Shown here in pieces: positions 39,301 through 45,313 of a stretch of 64,000 nucleotides of DNA (position 1 is its first letter; the number at the start of each line of letters is the position of its first letter). Source of the DNA: Macrobrachium rosenbergii (lineage: Eukaryota; Arthropoda; Malacostraca; Decapoda; Palaemonidae); the NCBI RefSeq assembly GCF_040412425.1, contig NC_089749.1, positions 9,940,162 through 10,004,161 on the forward strand. The letters are read 5' to 3'. Made by a program: the position numbers and the translations under genes. Below the pieces are notes generated by a model. That model was not told where the DNA came from and made no database searches. It saw only the letters and a program-made list of their open reading frames with translations.

Positions 39301-41518
39301 ATATCCACTCCAAAGAAAGATATTTAAGAATAATACACCATTTTTCAACACAGGAGGTGGACGAACCCGCGCCAAACTTCATCGTAGTTTACGACCTCCA
39401 AAGCGGGACGCTCTTCAAGAAGTGGAAGCCAGGAGTTAACGTTATATCCATCGCCATTTCGTCTGCAGGCAGCTGCGTCGTGGTCGGTCTAGAGGATTCT
39501 AAGCTCATGGCTTACGATCTGATAACCGGTAGGTTTGTGGGGGTTGAAAGTTGGGTAATTAAGGCAAAATTATTGCGCCTCTGTTTAAATTTAAATTGTC
39601 AAAGCAAAGTATGGATAGAGGCGTCCAGTGAATGTTGAAAAGTAACTTGAAAATGCTCATTAAAAACAGCGATCTCTAGGGACTGAGCCGGAAAGAAGTT
39701 AATACTTGAACTGTAGCAACTTGCACATTACTGTAAGACAATCTAAAATACTTTGGTTTATGTTATATGGAAGTATGTTGAATGACAATGATAGGGAAAT
39801 GGCTAATCGTCCCTCTAATATCTGCAGTACACCTTTCAATATATTAAAAATATTTTGAGAGCTGTATTAGCAAGACATGTAGGGCAAATAAGATCTATCC
39901 CTCAAAAACTCCCTTGCACCAAATTCAACCATTTTCGTTTATTCAAGAAGTAATTTTAGAAAGAGAAACATTTATATACCAGCATTTAATTTTAGCACGC
40001 TTATGAACAATATCCCTTAATTATATAACTATGAGGACCATAGACTGATGAACTAGACTTAGTAGTGAGGTCAATGGCATTCCTTTTATTAACACCTTTA
40101 AACTTTTCTTCTCCATAGTGTATAAAATGTTCTAGAATCGTTTAAACATCAGCTAATTATTTAAAAAAACAACTGACCACGAATTCTCTCCACAGGAAAC
40201 CCGCGCTGGACTCTGAAAGGGCACACTGCTCCACCGAACACAATTAGACTAGACAACAGAGGCCTTCAGTGTCTAACTCTCGACTCCCTGGGTCGAGATA
40301 GGTCCGTCAGGGTATGGGATATTCATTCAGGTAAGGGCGGGTCAGGTCACCTGTCGGGGAAGGTCATTTCTACTGCAGAAATTGGGTGTCTTGATACTTT
40401 CTTGGGTTTGACTACTCTCAACTCTTTGGACTTCTTCCTACTCCAGTTAGAAAATTCTGTACTTTCTCAAACTCTCTGAATTGACGTACTCTAGCTGACC
40501 ATCAGGATGGATTCGCTCTATAAAATTATTTCTAGCCTTCTGTTAGAACGTTTTTCTATCTTTATTATTGTTGATTGTGCAATATCCGTTCCATTTCCCC
40601 TATTGTTCATTGTTTGCTGATGAGTCAACCGTCCACATTTCTTGTACTTTCACGTTTAAATGGGAAAAATTATAACGATTTTCTAATATGCCTATACATA
40701 GACTGTTTGTTTACAAACCTTTTAATGCCTTTTTTACGCAAACAGCCAATAACGTTAAGCCCCTTTGCAGGTAATAGCTTAGCCGTCTTTACTCCCGACC
40801 AAGCCATCACGGCCTGCGAAATCTCCAGCGACGGGAAGGCCATTAGTGATGGCTCGAGGGACACCAGCAGGGTGTCACACGTTCCTCCTGTGTCACAAGT
40901 CTGGCGTCAACGACCAGGGGACGCCGAAGTCCTACGGAAACGACACCAACAGGGGGAAAGTCTTCGACCTCAGTCAAGCAGGGTAGGCTATGCAAAAGTT
41001 CCCCCTTCCTTACGCATCCGAATTGCATGTTTTCATTGAAGATAACCCCTTTTTTTGCATCCAAGTTTTAAAATTGCTGCATCTTTTTTTTTAGCGTATG
41101 CATCTGTCTTGAAGTCAAACGCCAGTCATGACTGGCAGTCTTGATAACCTTGCTTGCTTTAAATACTTGCTATAAGACGTTTTTCAGAAGCATAATACTC
41201 TTATTTTCTCTCCTAGTTGTGGAGATCTCCTTAGATAAGCTTCAGTGACTAGCTAATGATTTATAAACTAGATTTTGATGTGTTCTTTAACTAAATGTTC
41301 TTTTGCATGAAGTCCCTCACGCCTGAAAATAATTCCTAGACCTACCCTGATCATAAACAGTTCTTGAATGACCCCAAAAGCATAATCATTTCGGCTTGAC
41401 TTCTATTTATTTTCCCCCATTCGTAAAGCATGCTATTTTCCGTTTTCCTCTTCTTCCTTTCTTCTCCAGCACATGGCCCATGTCCGGTGACGCCGAGGAG
41501 AACATGCTGTGGAGCTAA
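5128..41518 (+). CDS. NWD2-like: NACHT and WD-repeat protein, NWD2-like (whole gene span, 25 exons plus alternative first exon)
   Basis: Seen: exons joined by GT/AG borders with matching phase give about 1,383 codons from exon 5128-5321 to the stop at 41516. Domain order is a charged low-complexity N-terminus (about residues 1-90), a DUF4062-like domain (about 105-260), a linker, a NACHT ATPase with Walker A GDVGCGKSS (about 473) and Walker B LVIMIDGVDQ (about 559), a helical region (about 620-990), then about seven WD-like blades ending in motifs such as IAVWNI, LRIYNF, LLVWDL, FIVVYDL, LMAYDL and VRVWDI (about 1000-1300). Known of the family: this order is typical of NWD1/NWD2 STAND NTPases, which are cytosolic and presumed to oligomerise on a signal; NWD2's substrate or ligand is not established. 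Inference: orthology to NWD2 rather than NWD1 is a judgement from the N-terminal block. The product is shorter than the vertebrate protein as I know it (about 1,740 aa). The penultimate coding exon contains a frame break, and the true start probably lies outside the window. Confidence 0.85.
5991..6720. repeat. Four tandem units of ~170-190 bp
   Basis: Each unit has gactgtatctgagtgaaaat, cttttaagatattgccaatt, gaatgctgtttacattaaaa and a cacatttccaac segment; the units start near 5991, 6181, 6369 and 6545. Confidence 0.93.
8936..9241 (+). repeat. Three ~100-bp tandem units abutting the start codon of exon 9242
   Basis: Units 8936-9033, 9034-9133 and 9134-9241 share aaacagctgcttttgaaatg and gcagtgtgaatag. 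Units two and three begin ATGCC(C/A)TCATCTATGGGAG and each encode the closed 7-codon ORF MPSSMGE (9034-9057, 9134-9157). The unit edge coincides with the ATG at 9242. Confidence 0.92.
9242..9380 (+). CDS. Candidate alternative first coding exon of the NWD2-like gene
   Basis: An ATG at 9242 with A-rich context opens 46 GC-rich codons (MPSFDDLDLHTILNFVRRRR, then a basic and hydrophobic stretch) and ends at a possible donor gtacgg (9381), phase 1. That is the same phase as exon 5128-5321, so both can splice to the same next exon. No acceptor lies directly upstream in a compatible frame, which favours an alternative first exon over an internal one. The gtacgg donor is weaker than consensus. It sits directly after three ~100-bp tandem repeats. 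It could also belong to another transcript. Confidence 0.45.
9603..9669. repeat. (CT)n microsatellite
   Basis: About 33 CT units. Confidence 0.98.
9838..10332. repeat. Minisatellite, ~37-bp unit, about 13 copies
   Basis: Units of the type gttctttaaagataaaccaa, then tagagaaaaac. Confidence 0.95.
10617..10677. repeat. (AAT)n microsatellite
   Basis: About 20 units. Confidence 0.98.
11478..11538. repeat. (CT)n microsatellite
   Basis: About 30 CT units, preceded by a shorter CT run at 11447-11461. Confidence 0.98.
11694..11972 (+). mobile_element. Dispersed ~290-bp repeat, copy 1
   Basis: Runs from gtagggggctag through ttcggccccctagctgcaac and cctcctgttacacctttcaa to ggcctaaattctgtattcag. Four related copies occur in this window, which supports a dispersed, probably SINE-like or non-autonomous family; I see no coding capacity. 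This copy lacks the gtgcacctca...gaggtgcac portion. Confidence 0.8.
12201..12491 (-). mobile_element. Dispersed ~290-bp repeat, copy 2 (inverted to copy 1)
   Basis: Opposite orientation: acagaatttagaccaaagg, cattcagcgct, aggcgtaacaggga, gttgcagctaagggccgaag and a closing cagtgcaccacttgaggtgc. It lies about 230 bases from copy 1 and can pair with it. Confidence 0.8.
12775..13146. repeat. Three copies of a ~57-bp module, each followed by a microsatellite
   Basis: The module (accctaaacc, gagctaagcgaagg, aaaagtacaggagtctgg) occurs at about 12784-12845, 12909-12966 and 13093-13147, each followed by (AAT)n or (ACT)n tracts that extend to 13245; a short (CA)n lies at 13059-13072. Confidence 0.9.
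13392..13442. repeat. Two (AT)n tracts flanking gcatcac
   Basis: Imperfect palindromic TA tracts. Confidence 0.95.
13526..13582. repeat. (AAT)n microsatellite
   Basis: About 19 units. Confidence 0.98.
13781..14078 (-). mobile_element. Dispersed ~290-bp repeat, copy 3
   Basis: The same family in the inverted orientation; nearly full length, including gaggtgcactg and the tail tactcccctacgg. Confidence 0.85.
15845..16331. repeat. Compound CT-rich tandem array
   Basis: Alternating (CT)n tracts and a spacer of the type tgtatagcacccctgttgga, taatctatctataactttag. A (CAC)n-like run precedes it at 15780-15803. Confidence 0.92.
16533..16557. repeat. (GT)n microsatellite
   Basis: Short GT tract. 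Confidence 0.9.
16745..17425. repeat. Minisatellite, ~65-bp unit, about 10 copies
   Basis: Units of the type gattttgcaaattacttgta, tataaaatatagattacgta and caatacaagaggaaa. Confidence 0.95.
18240..18960 (+). mobile_element. Decayed non-LTR retrotransposon fragment (reverse transcriptase C-terminal part)
   Basis: In several + strand frames broken by stops and frameshifts I read pieces that resemble the end of RTE/Jockey-like LINE polymerases: VNLNSTKV, MNCLRTM, ARITERMRNVE, YLRWFAYEGN, RLMKRMY, KSLNIKDRWMHHCV. The order matches the family. It is clearly non-functional. No 5' part, tail or target-site duplication was identified. Confidence 0.6.
19676..19861 (+). CDS. NWD2-like exon, start of DUF4062-like region
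   Basis: Reads VIPNLRHLPDLNKLSDVIRN, then KICIYSCADLK, ending at donor gtgagg with phase 1. Two acceptors are possible. AG 19663-19664 has the better pyrimidine tract, but with a phase-1 upstream exon it gives a stop after 24 codons. AG 19674-19675 (exon from 19676) keeps the frame and is preferred. If an unseen upstream exon has another phase, the start would be 19665. Confidence 0.75.
19932..20206 (-). mobile_element. Dispersed ~290-bp repeat, copy 4
   Basis: Inverted orientation; contains ggtcaaaggccgagcgctgg, gggttgtagctaggggccgc and gaggtgcactgacggc. Slightly diverged, with a small internal deletion. Confidence 0.85.
21395..21718. repeat. Minisatellite, ~45-60-bp unit, six copies
   Basis: Units of the type cgtcgacttgtattcaacat, gtttgtgatatgtgtgagac. 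It ends about 120 bases before exon 21838. Confidence 0.95.
21838..22005 (+). CDS. NWD2-like exon, DUF4062-like core
   Basis: Acceptor ttttccag, donor gtaagg; phase 1 at both ends. Reads EHVYPKLRLYCMEKGYELN, then IVDLHWGIPDEHL, the block that marks the N-terminal domain of NWD, TEP1 and NPHP3-like STAND proteins. Confidence 0.9.
22006..25587 (+). other. Intron with TA/CA microsatellites and diverged repeats
   Basis: Contains (CA)n/(TA)n tracts (22062-22240 and 22366-22441), a diverged ~58-bp array (22590-23045, gttgcattcacaccactcag type) and otherwise AT-rich sequence with many ggcctata-type words. No exon recognised. Confidence 0.6.
25588..25814 (+). CDS. NWD2-like exon, end of DUF4062-like domain
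   Basis: Acceptor caacag, donor gtaaga; phase 1 in, 0 out. Reads DSHIVTVVFLNETFGNALLP and ends WKWYHWDENAQPPCYKLQPI then STHIPNIK. The hydrophobic strand plus a later Trp/Tyr-rich stretch fits the family. Confidence 0.92.
25850..26075. repeat. Two diverged ~115-bp tandem copies
   Basis: Both copies have ttctcac(g/a), ctgt(c/t)(a/g)ctgtaac and tctactactattg-like words. Confidence 0.7.
26357..26491 (+). CDS. NWD2-like exon, linker helix
   Basis: Acceptor ctccag, donor gtgaga; phase 0/0, 45 codons. Predicted helical, with the segment KKMMTLMRMVFNQEQKEKYL. Confidence 0.9.
26957..27127 (+). CDS. NWD2-like exon, linker
   Basis: Acceptor ctgcag, donor gtaaac; phase 0/0, 57 codons. Contains SAKHTLWICRKFTHFPSHNI, followed by a Lys/Glu-rich helix ending LQSELK. 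Confidence 0.92.
27238..27405 (+). CDS. NWD2-like exon, pre-NACHT helix
   Basis: Acceptor ctctcag, donor gtttgt; phase 0/0, 56 codons. Reads ERLDDIRMLKFRVKWHNSGM and ends in an acidic helix IIDGIIEEDETK. Confidence 0.92.
27406..28117 (+). other. Intron, AT-rich
   Basis: No repeat array or exon recognised; only loosely similar ~130-bp stretches. Confidence 0.6.
28118..28245 (+). CDS. NWD2-like exon, region just before the NACHT P-loop
   Basis: Acceptor ttttcag, donor gtatgg; phase 0 in, 2 out. Contains MCQFRYKNFQGRQELLTKIR, the FxGR-type lead-in that precedes the P-loop in many STAND ATPases. Confidence 0.92.
28408..28536 (+). CDS. NWD2-like exon carrying the NACHT Walker A motif
   Basis: Acceptor aaacag, donor gtaaat; phase 2 to 2. 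Reads SCVPLILHGDVGCGKSSLIA: an intact P-loop GxxGxGKS with the catalytic-type Lys and Ser present, so nucleotide binding is expected to be retained. Confidence 0.96.
28537..29005 (+). repeat. Minisatellite beginning exactly at a splice donor
   Basis: Units of about 20-30 bp of the type gtgaatggaatgcaactg; the real donor gtaaatggaatgcaac is the first unit. About 17 copies. Confidence 0.93.
29162..29267 (+). CDS. NWD2-like exon, NACHT domain
   Basis: Acceptor ttgcag, donor gtttgc; phase 2 in, 0 out. Reads RFVGLTPGSSTTEQVLRSIA. The strand then TxxS/T-rich loop after the P-loop helix is typical of NWD proteins. Confidence 0.93.
29268..29846 (+). other. Intron, AT-rich
   Basis: No repeat array or exon recognised. 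Confidence 0.6.
29847..30083 (+). CDS. NWD2-like exon carrying NACHT Walker B and sensor 1
   Basis: Acceptor gcgcag, donor gtgggt; phase 0/0, 79 codons. Walker B is LVIMIDGVDQ, with the Mg-coordinating Asp in the usual place. A sensor-1-like strand LIMTVRDDS follows, the Arg at its usual position. These indicate an intact NACHT core. Confidence 0.96.
30507..30644 (+). CDS. NWD2-like exon, post-NACHT helical region
   Basis: Acceptor ttccag, donor gtaagg; phase 0/0, 46 codons. Reads IPPLTIDESHNKFEGILKQH, then CPLPLYVE, matching the region after the ATPase core that leads into the winged helix. Confidence 0.93.
31113..31229 (+). CDS. NWD2-like exon, post-NACHT
   Basis: Acceptor cgaccag, donor gtaatt; phase 0/0, 39 codons. 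Reads GNMACEWTGAETQLPLKPTL, ending in an acidic helix. Confidence 0.92.
31440..31880. repeat. Diverged tandem array, ~100-170-bp unit
   Basis: Recurring ttatctcagtcatacacttt, gcattaagatcatccatcac and aaccaccctct words, about four times. Confidence 0.75.
31929..32058 (+). CDS. NWD2-like exon, winged-helix-like region
   Basis: Acceptor ttccag, donor gtcagt; phase 0 in, 1 out. Reads TLGYLTAAKHGLSDSEMIDI, a short helix pair of the kind seen after NACHT in STAND proteins. Confidence 0.92.
32059..32768 (+). other. Intron, AT-rich
   Basis: No repeat array or exon recognised. Confidence 0.6.
32769..32962 (+). CDS. NWD2-like exon, post-NACHT
   Basis: Acceptor ctgcag, donor gtaaat; phase 1 in, 0 out. 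Reads RRCSSLLWVQITRKLQPFLM, then WRHESFRDAARARYL. The P..LLW...R..L..FL pattern is the winged-helix end typical of NWD proteins. Confidence 0.93.
32963..33721 (+). other. Intron, AT-rich with purine-rich start
   Basis: A Lys-coding-like AAG/AGA-rich stretch 32990-33095 and a poly-A/poly-G tract at 33187-33203; otherwise nothing recognised. Confidence 0.6.
33722..33828 (+). CDS. NWD2-like exon, helical region
   Basis: Acceptor caacag, donor gtttgt; phase 0 in, 2 out, 35 codons. Contains DRYVLDQPTKYRG. Confidence 0.88.
34366..34420. repeat. (AAT)n microsatellite
   Basis: About 18 units, ending some 23 bases before an exon. Confidence 0.98.
34444..34609 (+). CDS. NWD2-like exon, helical repeat region
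   Basis: Acceptor ttccag, donor gtaatc; phase 2 in, 0 out. Reads RRKLDELPYQVLQLRGRILE. The RKLDELPYQ motif is a recurring element between NACHT and WD repeats in this family. An (AAT)n tract lies just upstream. Confidence 0.92.
34788..34814. repeat. (GA)n microsatellite
   Basis: Short GA tract followed by tcagtcagtcag. Confidence 0.95.
34860..34985 (+). CDS. NWD2-like exon, helical repeat region
   Basis: Acceptor ttccag, donor gtgagg; phase 0/0, 42 codons. Leu-rich helices ELVLLKEVLELAAYGLGYDG. Confidence 0.9.
35270..36066 (+). repeat. Minisatellite running into an acceptor, ~78-bp unit
   Basis: Units of the type cactctaatgaaagtgatta, agatcaagataataac and cttcatgaatcttcagccac. At least eight copies, sharper toward the right end, where the last unit provides the cttccag acceptor at 36067. 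Confidence 0.93.
36068..36211 (+). CDS. NWD2-like exon, before the WD propeller
   Basis: Acceptor ttccag, donor gtatga; phase 0/0, 48 codons. Reads YPIIKQLFESAAHAPVPCLL. The acceptor lies in the last unit of a tandem array and the donor runs straight into a (GA)n tract. Confidence 0.9.
36212..36600. repeat. Compound (GA)n array, ~110-130-bp period
   Basis: (GA)n tracts alternate with an atttcttatttctgt...gaataggtcatgcttatgac spacer four times, beginning at the donor of exon 36068-36211. Confidence 0.9.
36751..36930 (+). CDS. NWD2-like exon, first WD-like blade
   Basis: Acceptor caacag, donor gtgagg; phase 0/0, 60 codons. Reads YVITLSTERGEIAVWNIFTM then RTLTG, the strand and WD-type ending of a blade. 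Confidence 0.92.
36950..37540 (+). repeat. Minisatellite, ~31-bp unit, about 15 copies
   Basis: Units of the type ggagtcttcgtacactttgg, tttctgttgt, starting 20 bases after an exon. Confidence 0.95.
37541..38156 (+). other. Intron remainder, AT-rich
   Basis: Contains a two-copy ~110-bp near-duplication (37770-37990, ttttcag...ggaaaaaatagg...accaaattaaggt); otherwise nothing recognised. Confidence 0.6.
38157..38375 (+). CDS. NWD2-like exon, WD-like blades 2 and 3
   Basis: Acceptor cgccag, donor gttcgt; phase 0/0, 73 codons. Two degenerate blades: CLVLCGRELRIYNFDEGLFV and VVALSRSRMYVNMMNLQNGD. Confidence 0.92.
38832..39044 (+). CDS. NWD2-like exon, WD-like blade 4
   Basis: Acceptor ttacag, donor gtatgt; phase 0/0, 71 codons. 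Contains ICVCGDETQKPSALLVWDLE, then HHEFITRLA, a clear WD-type end and start of the next blade. Confidence 0.92.
39354..39528 (+). CDS. NWD2-like exon, WD-like blades 5 and 6
   Basis: Acceptor aacacag, donor gtaggt; phase 0 in, 1 out. Contains FIVVYDLQSGTLFKKWKPG and VVVGLEDSKLMAYDLITG. Confidence 0.92.
39529..40195 (+). other. Intron, AT-rich
   Basis: No repeat array or exon recognised. Confidence 0.6.
40196..40330 (+). CDS. NWD2-like exon, WD-like blade 7
   Basis: Acceptor ccacag, donor gtaagg; phase 1/1. Reads RWTLKGHTAPPNTIRLDNRG, then DRSVRVWDIHSG, the best-conserved GH...WD blade of the set. Confidence 0.94.
40771..40982 (+). CDS. NWD2-like penultimate exon with internal frame break
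   Basis: Acceptor tttgcag, donor gtaggc. The first 24 codons follow the upstream frame (GNSLAVFTPDQAITACEISS then DGKAI, to 40844). From about 40876 the frame shifted by one is the coding one: it reads FLLCHKSGVNDQGTPKSYGN then KVFDLSQAG and has G or C at nearly every third position. Between them, about 40853-40873, the third frame reads LEGHQQG. The upstream frame stays open to the donor but would splice to HMAHVR and a stop. The likely cause is several small assembly indels, or real damage to the C-terminus. Confidence 0.75.
41470..41518 (+). CDS. NWD2-like last coding exon (inferred)
   Basis: Acceptor ttctccag; reads TWPMSGDAEENMLWS and stops at TAA 41516-41518 when joined in phase 2 to the downstream frame of the previous exon. 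Without this splice the protein would end at a TAG that overlaps the donor of the previous exon, only one residue later. Confidence 0.6.
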
Positions 41519-42369
41519 CTTGGTTCGACCCAGCCATAGTCGCCTTGTCTGTGTATATAACCAATATATTTCAAATACTCCGGCTTTCCGTCTCTTGTTT
41601 TTATTTGACAGAAGAAGAAGCGATGTTTACCTTTGGACGAAGTATCGAATTCTAGGATAGGTGTTAACTGGTCAGGTGCAACGTCTTCTAGCTTTTTTCA
41701 GCCGAAATATTTTGATGAGAGTTGAGGTAGCATTGAAATTCTAGGATAACTAAGATTAATATTTTATCTACTTGCTTATTTATATATTTTGTAGTCAGTT
41801 TGCTTCCTATATCTATTCTGAAGTCAGTAGATTTTTTGGTAATATTGTAAAAAACGTTTGAGGCTTTGAGCTTGGAATATTATGCCTCAGAGAGAAACTG
41901 AAGAAATGATTCAGCTTACTCCTTCGTTTTTCTATTTGTATTGCAGAAAACTGTACAAAGTTTGCATGTAGAATAGATTCATTATCAGAAATTACTATTT
42001 ATCCGCTAATATGCTATTTGATTCACACAAGTTTCTTTTAAATAAGAGATTTATATTGTATAAATATCTAATAGTTCAGAATGAAATAGTAGATTTGTGA
42101 AGCTTTGCACTGGGGAACACCACAGTGGCTTTTGTTATAAGCAATTGCACCGGCTGCTGCCTCCTTGATGGTATAATTGCCACTTTCCCAATAAGACGAC
42201 TCTGAAGTCGCCTGTTCAGGAGCATTAGGCATCAGTGACTCAAGGGGGCGTGGTTTATGTCTTAGCTTGAAACAAAATCCATGAAGATGTGGTGGTTCTC
42301 AGTGAATGACCTCATTGTACAGTATGTGTATTACAGGCCATAAATGCCACCATAATTCAGATAGATTTA

Positions 42370-42487
42370 AACATACTTTTATTATAGTTTAATGAATTGA
42401 AAAGTGTTTATTCACGTTTTCTTTATGAAACATACTTTTATTATAGTTTAATGAATTGAAAAGTGTTTATTCACGTTTTCTTAGTGA
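42370..42487. repeat. 59-bp direct duplication
   Basis: aaacatacttttattatagt ... cacgttttctt occurs twice back to back, almost identical, indicating a recent duplication. Confidence 0.95.
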
Positions 42488-42713
42488 ACTAGGATGAAAA
42501 AGGAAACACTTCCACGAGAATCAGCTGAAGACAGTCTTTCAACACTGATGATAGTAGATTGTTAAACATTGATTCGCATGGATATGAATTATTTTCAAGC
42601 ACTTTTCACAGATTCTAAAAAGCTTACTAACATTATACTCAGTTACAATGTTCATTTTAGGTTTATGTACCATTATGACTCCCTAAATTGCTGTAGTACC
42701 ATTGGCCAATAGG

Positions 42714-42719
42714 AATAAA
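42714..42719 (+). terminator. Candidate proximal poly(A) signal
   Basis: AATAAA about 1.2 kb after the NWD2-like stop; would give a short 3' UTR. Confidence 0.3.
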
Positions 42720-43209
42720 AAAGATTCAGAAACTGTTGTAGAACTCATTCTTAATTTAAGCATTTAAACTTATTCATTCTTTTTTCCCACTTAGCTTCTT
42801 TGATTAAGAGATCAAAACTCTTGCCATAGCTTATAGTTATCAATAAGGTTAGGTCATCTCATAGAAAAGAACCAGGTCATTGCAAAAATGACCAGAGAAG
42901 CAAGACCACTTAGCTATTAAGGTACTTCTTGTGCAACTTGCATGGTTTTGTACATAGCCTTTTATTTAAGCTGTATTTCTTTAGTATTGTAATGAATGAC
43001 CTGTGTACATTATATCTTCACCCCACAACTGATCCAGATTATGGAATGCTTTTTTCTCATTTTCCTCTTTATTGTTTATCAATGATCGCATGCTTAATCA
43101 AGGTGAATGCCTGAGGAACATCTGAGCTAACTTTGAGAGAGAGATGCCTTGTGTTCAGCTCGCCAGGTGAAACTGAGACTAATTTTATCAAAGGCCTAGA
43201 CTCAATATT

Positions 43210-43490
43210 CTTTGAGGCGCACCTCTGCCTGGGAGGAAATTGTTTTACTTTTTGTGTTTGTTTGTCTGATTATGCATTCATCTGTTTGTCAGCAGGATTA
43301 TGCAAGAGGTTTTGTGGTAGATTCTCAAGAAACTTCTACCAAAAGTGAGCCTCACACCTCTGCTTAGGAGGTTATGTTTTAAATCCATTTTTGTTTGTTT
43401 GCCTGGTTATGCATTCATCTGTCTGTTAGCAGGATTATGCAAGAGGTTTTGAGTAGATTTTTAAGAAACTTCTATCATAACTGAGCCTCA
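43210..43490. repeat. ~135-bp direct duplication
   Basis: Both halves contain cacctctgc, tatgcattcatctgt, cagcaggattatgcaagagg and aagaaacttcta. The phrase resembles a dispersed invertebrate repeat (inference). Confidence 0.8.
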
Positions 43491-43707
43491 TCACTGGCAA
43501 TGAATTATCAAATTTTGGGAAAGAGATGGACCCTTTCTCTGGGATGGATTCCAGGCCTTAGAAACCAAACTTCAATGGACTATTATCGTAGTAACCTAAG
43601 TTAATCATTACGTCTGCAAGGAAAGTCTAACTGGAGGTTATGTACCCCTTTAACCGATAAGGTTTCGTTCGGATTCCAAAGCCAAGGAGTTCCTTGAGTC
43701 TAGTTCT

Positions 43708-43953
43708 CCGTAGGGGGGCTAGCGCCCTTAGTGCACCTCACGAGGTGAGCTGTAGGCATTACTAAAGGTTCTTTGTCGCGTCCTCTCGGCTCCTAGCTGC
43801 AACCCCCTTTCATTCCTTTGCTGTACCTCCATTCATGTCATATTCCATCTTGCTATCCACCTCTCTAACAGCAACTATGGTGCAGCTGCGGGGGCTTTCC
43901 TCCTGTTACACCTTTCAAGCATTTCTACTCTCAATTTCCCTTCCAGCGCTGAA
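43708..43953 (+). mobile_element. Dispersed ~290-bp repeat, copy 5
   Basis: Same orientation as copy 1, and it keeps the agtgcacctcacgaggtg portion that copy 1 lacks. Confidence 0.85.
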
Positions 43954-45246
43954 GTCTCGGAGCTATTTGCGTTTAAATGCTCCTCTTTCTAGGTCGGTGA
44001 TAGTTGCAGGTCTATAGATTTTGAGCCAGATGTTGGAGATCATTTGCCCCATTAAAACCATATTCTAATATATTCGTTACATCTATGATATCCACCGACA
44101 TCAAGGTATATATCAGTGGCATCAATGTATATTAGGCTCGATGCATAATAACATCTCCAGTCAACTAATCATAACCATTTAAGTTATTTAATAACTCCTC
44201 AAAGGCGTCTAGATGACCAAGTCCTTTTTATGCAAAGTTTTGATAAACACTCCTGTTGGGCCAATCAGTGCCAGATTCAGTAGAAAAGACATCCAGTCAT
44301 TTCAGTTTTTTTATTTAAACCTGTCATCTGTGAGCAGAACGCTTTGAGTTCCTCAAGATACAAGGAAATGTGTGGACGTCGCGCCTCTAACGATTACAGT
44401 AACAGATCTAGATCATTTATTAGATAAAAGGCTTAACATGTACTGGCCTTTTATTATGTTACAATGCTGGACTTGATAACAACAGCCCCCTTCCCTAAAC
44501 GGAAACCGTCCAACCTACCCGAATGTTATGCCATTAGTGTTAACATGGATAAAAAAGGAAGTGGATATCTCCAAGCCCGAGTTATGACAGTGACCTTATG
44601 CAGGTCGCCATCATAAAAAGGTACAATTCATTAATGTACACACTATAATAACCTACTTTAGTTTTCTGAGCATCCAGTAACGAGGTAACGCAAGTAAACA
44701 CGAAAAGGGAATTAGCGTAAAATAAATTTTAAAAAGCGTTTAAACCTTGGATATGTGACGAATTTATTGTAAGGTTGTACCATAAATCAGTTTTCCAATG
44801 CTGTAACTTACAATGAAAATACTGGTAACTTCCTGCGCTAAGATTCAGTCCAAGGATTCTTAATCCTTGAGTCTGCCCTTGAAAATAGTGCCAGTGTCAC
44901 GTGGTCCTATGCTTGACCCTATATTGGAGACTGCTTAGACCTACGCAGACGAAGGTGTTTACGGGAGATTAAAGGTAGGATAGATACTGAAATTATTTTT
45001 ATATATAGGTTACAATGGTTGGTGAATATATGGCTTTTTTTTTTTTTAGAAAACCTGTTTTTGTCGGTTTTTCCGTAAAAAAATACCCGTTTTTGTGATT
45101 ATGTAGAGGTGAGAAATATAGGCTATATGGTCTATATACAGTTGTTATTAATCACAACTAGGAAATGAAGAAAGCTTGAAGGTACGTGAAGGCAGCTACA
45201 GGGATACATTCTAAGGTAATGGTTACTTTCTTGTGATTGAGAATAT

Positions 45247-45248
45247 TA

Positions 45249-45312
<64 letters not shown>
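45247..45312. repeat. (ATT)n microsatellite
   Basis: About 21 units. Confidence 0.98.
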
Positions 45313-45313
<1 letters not shown>

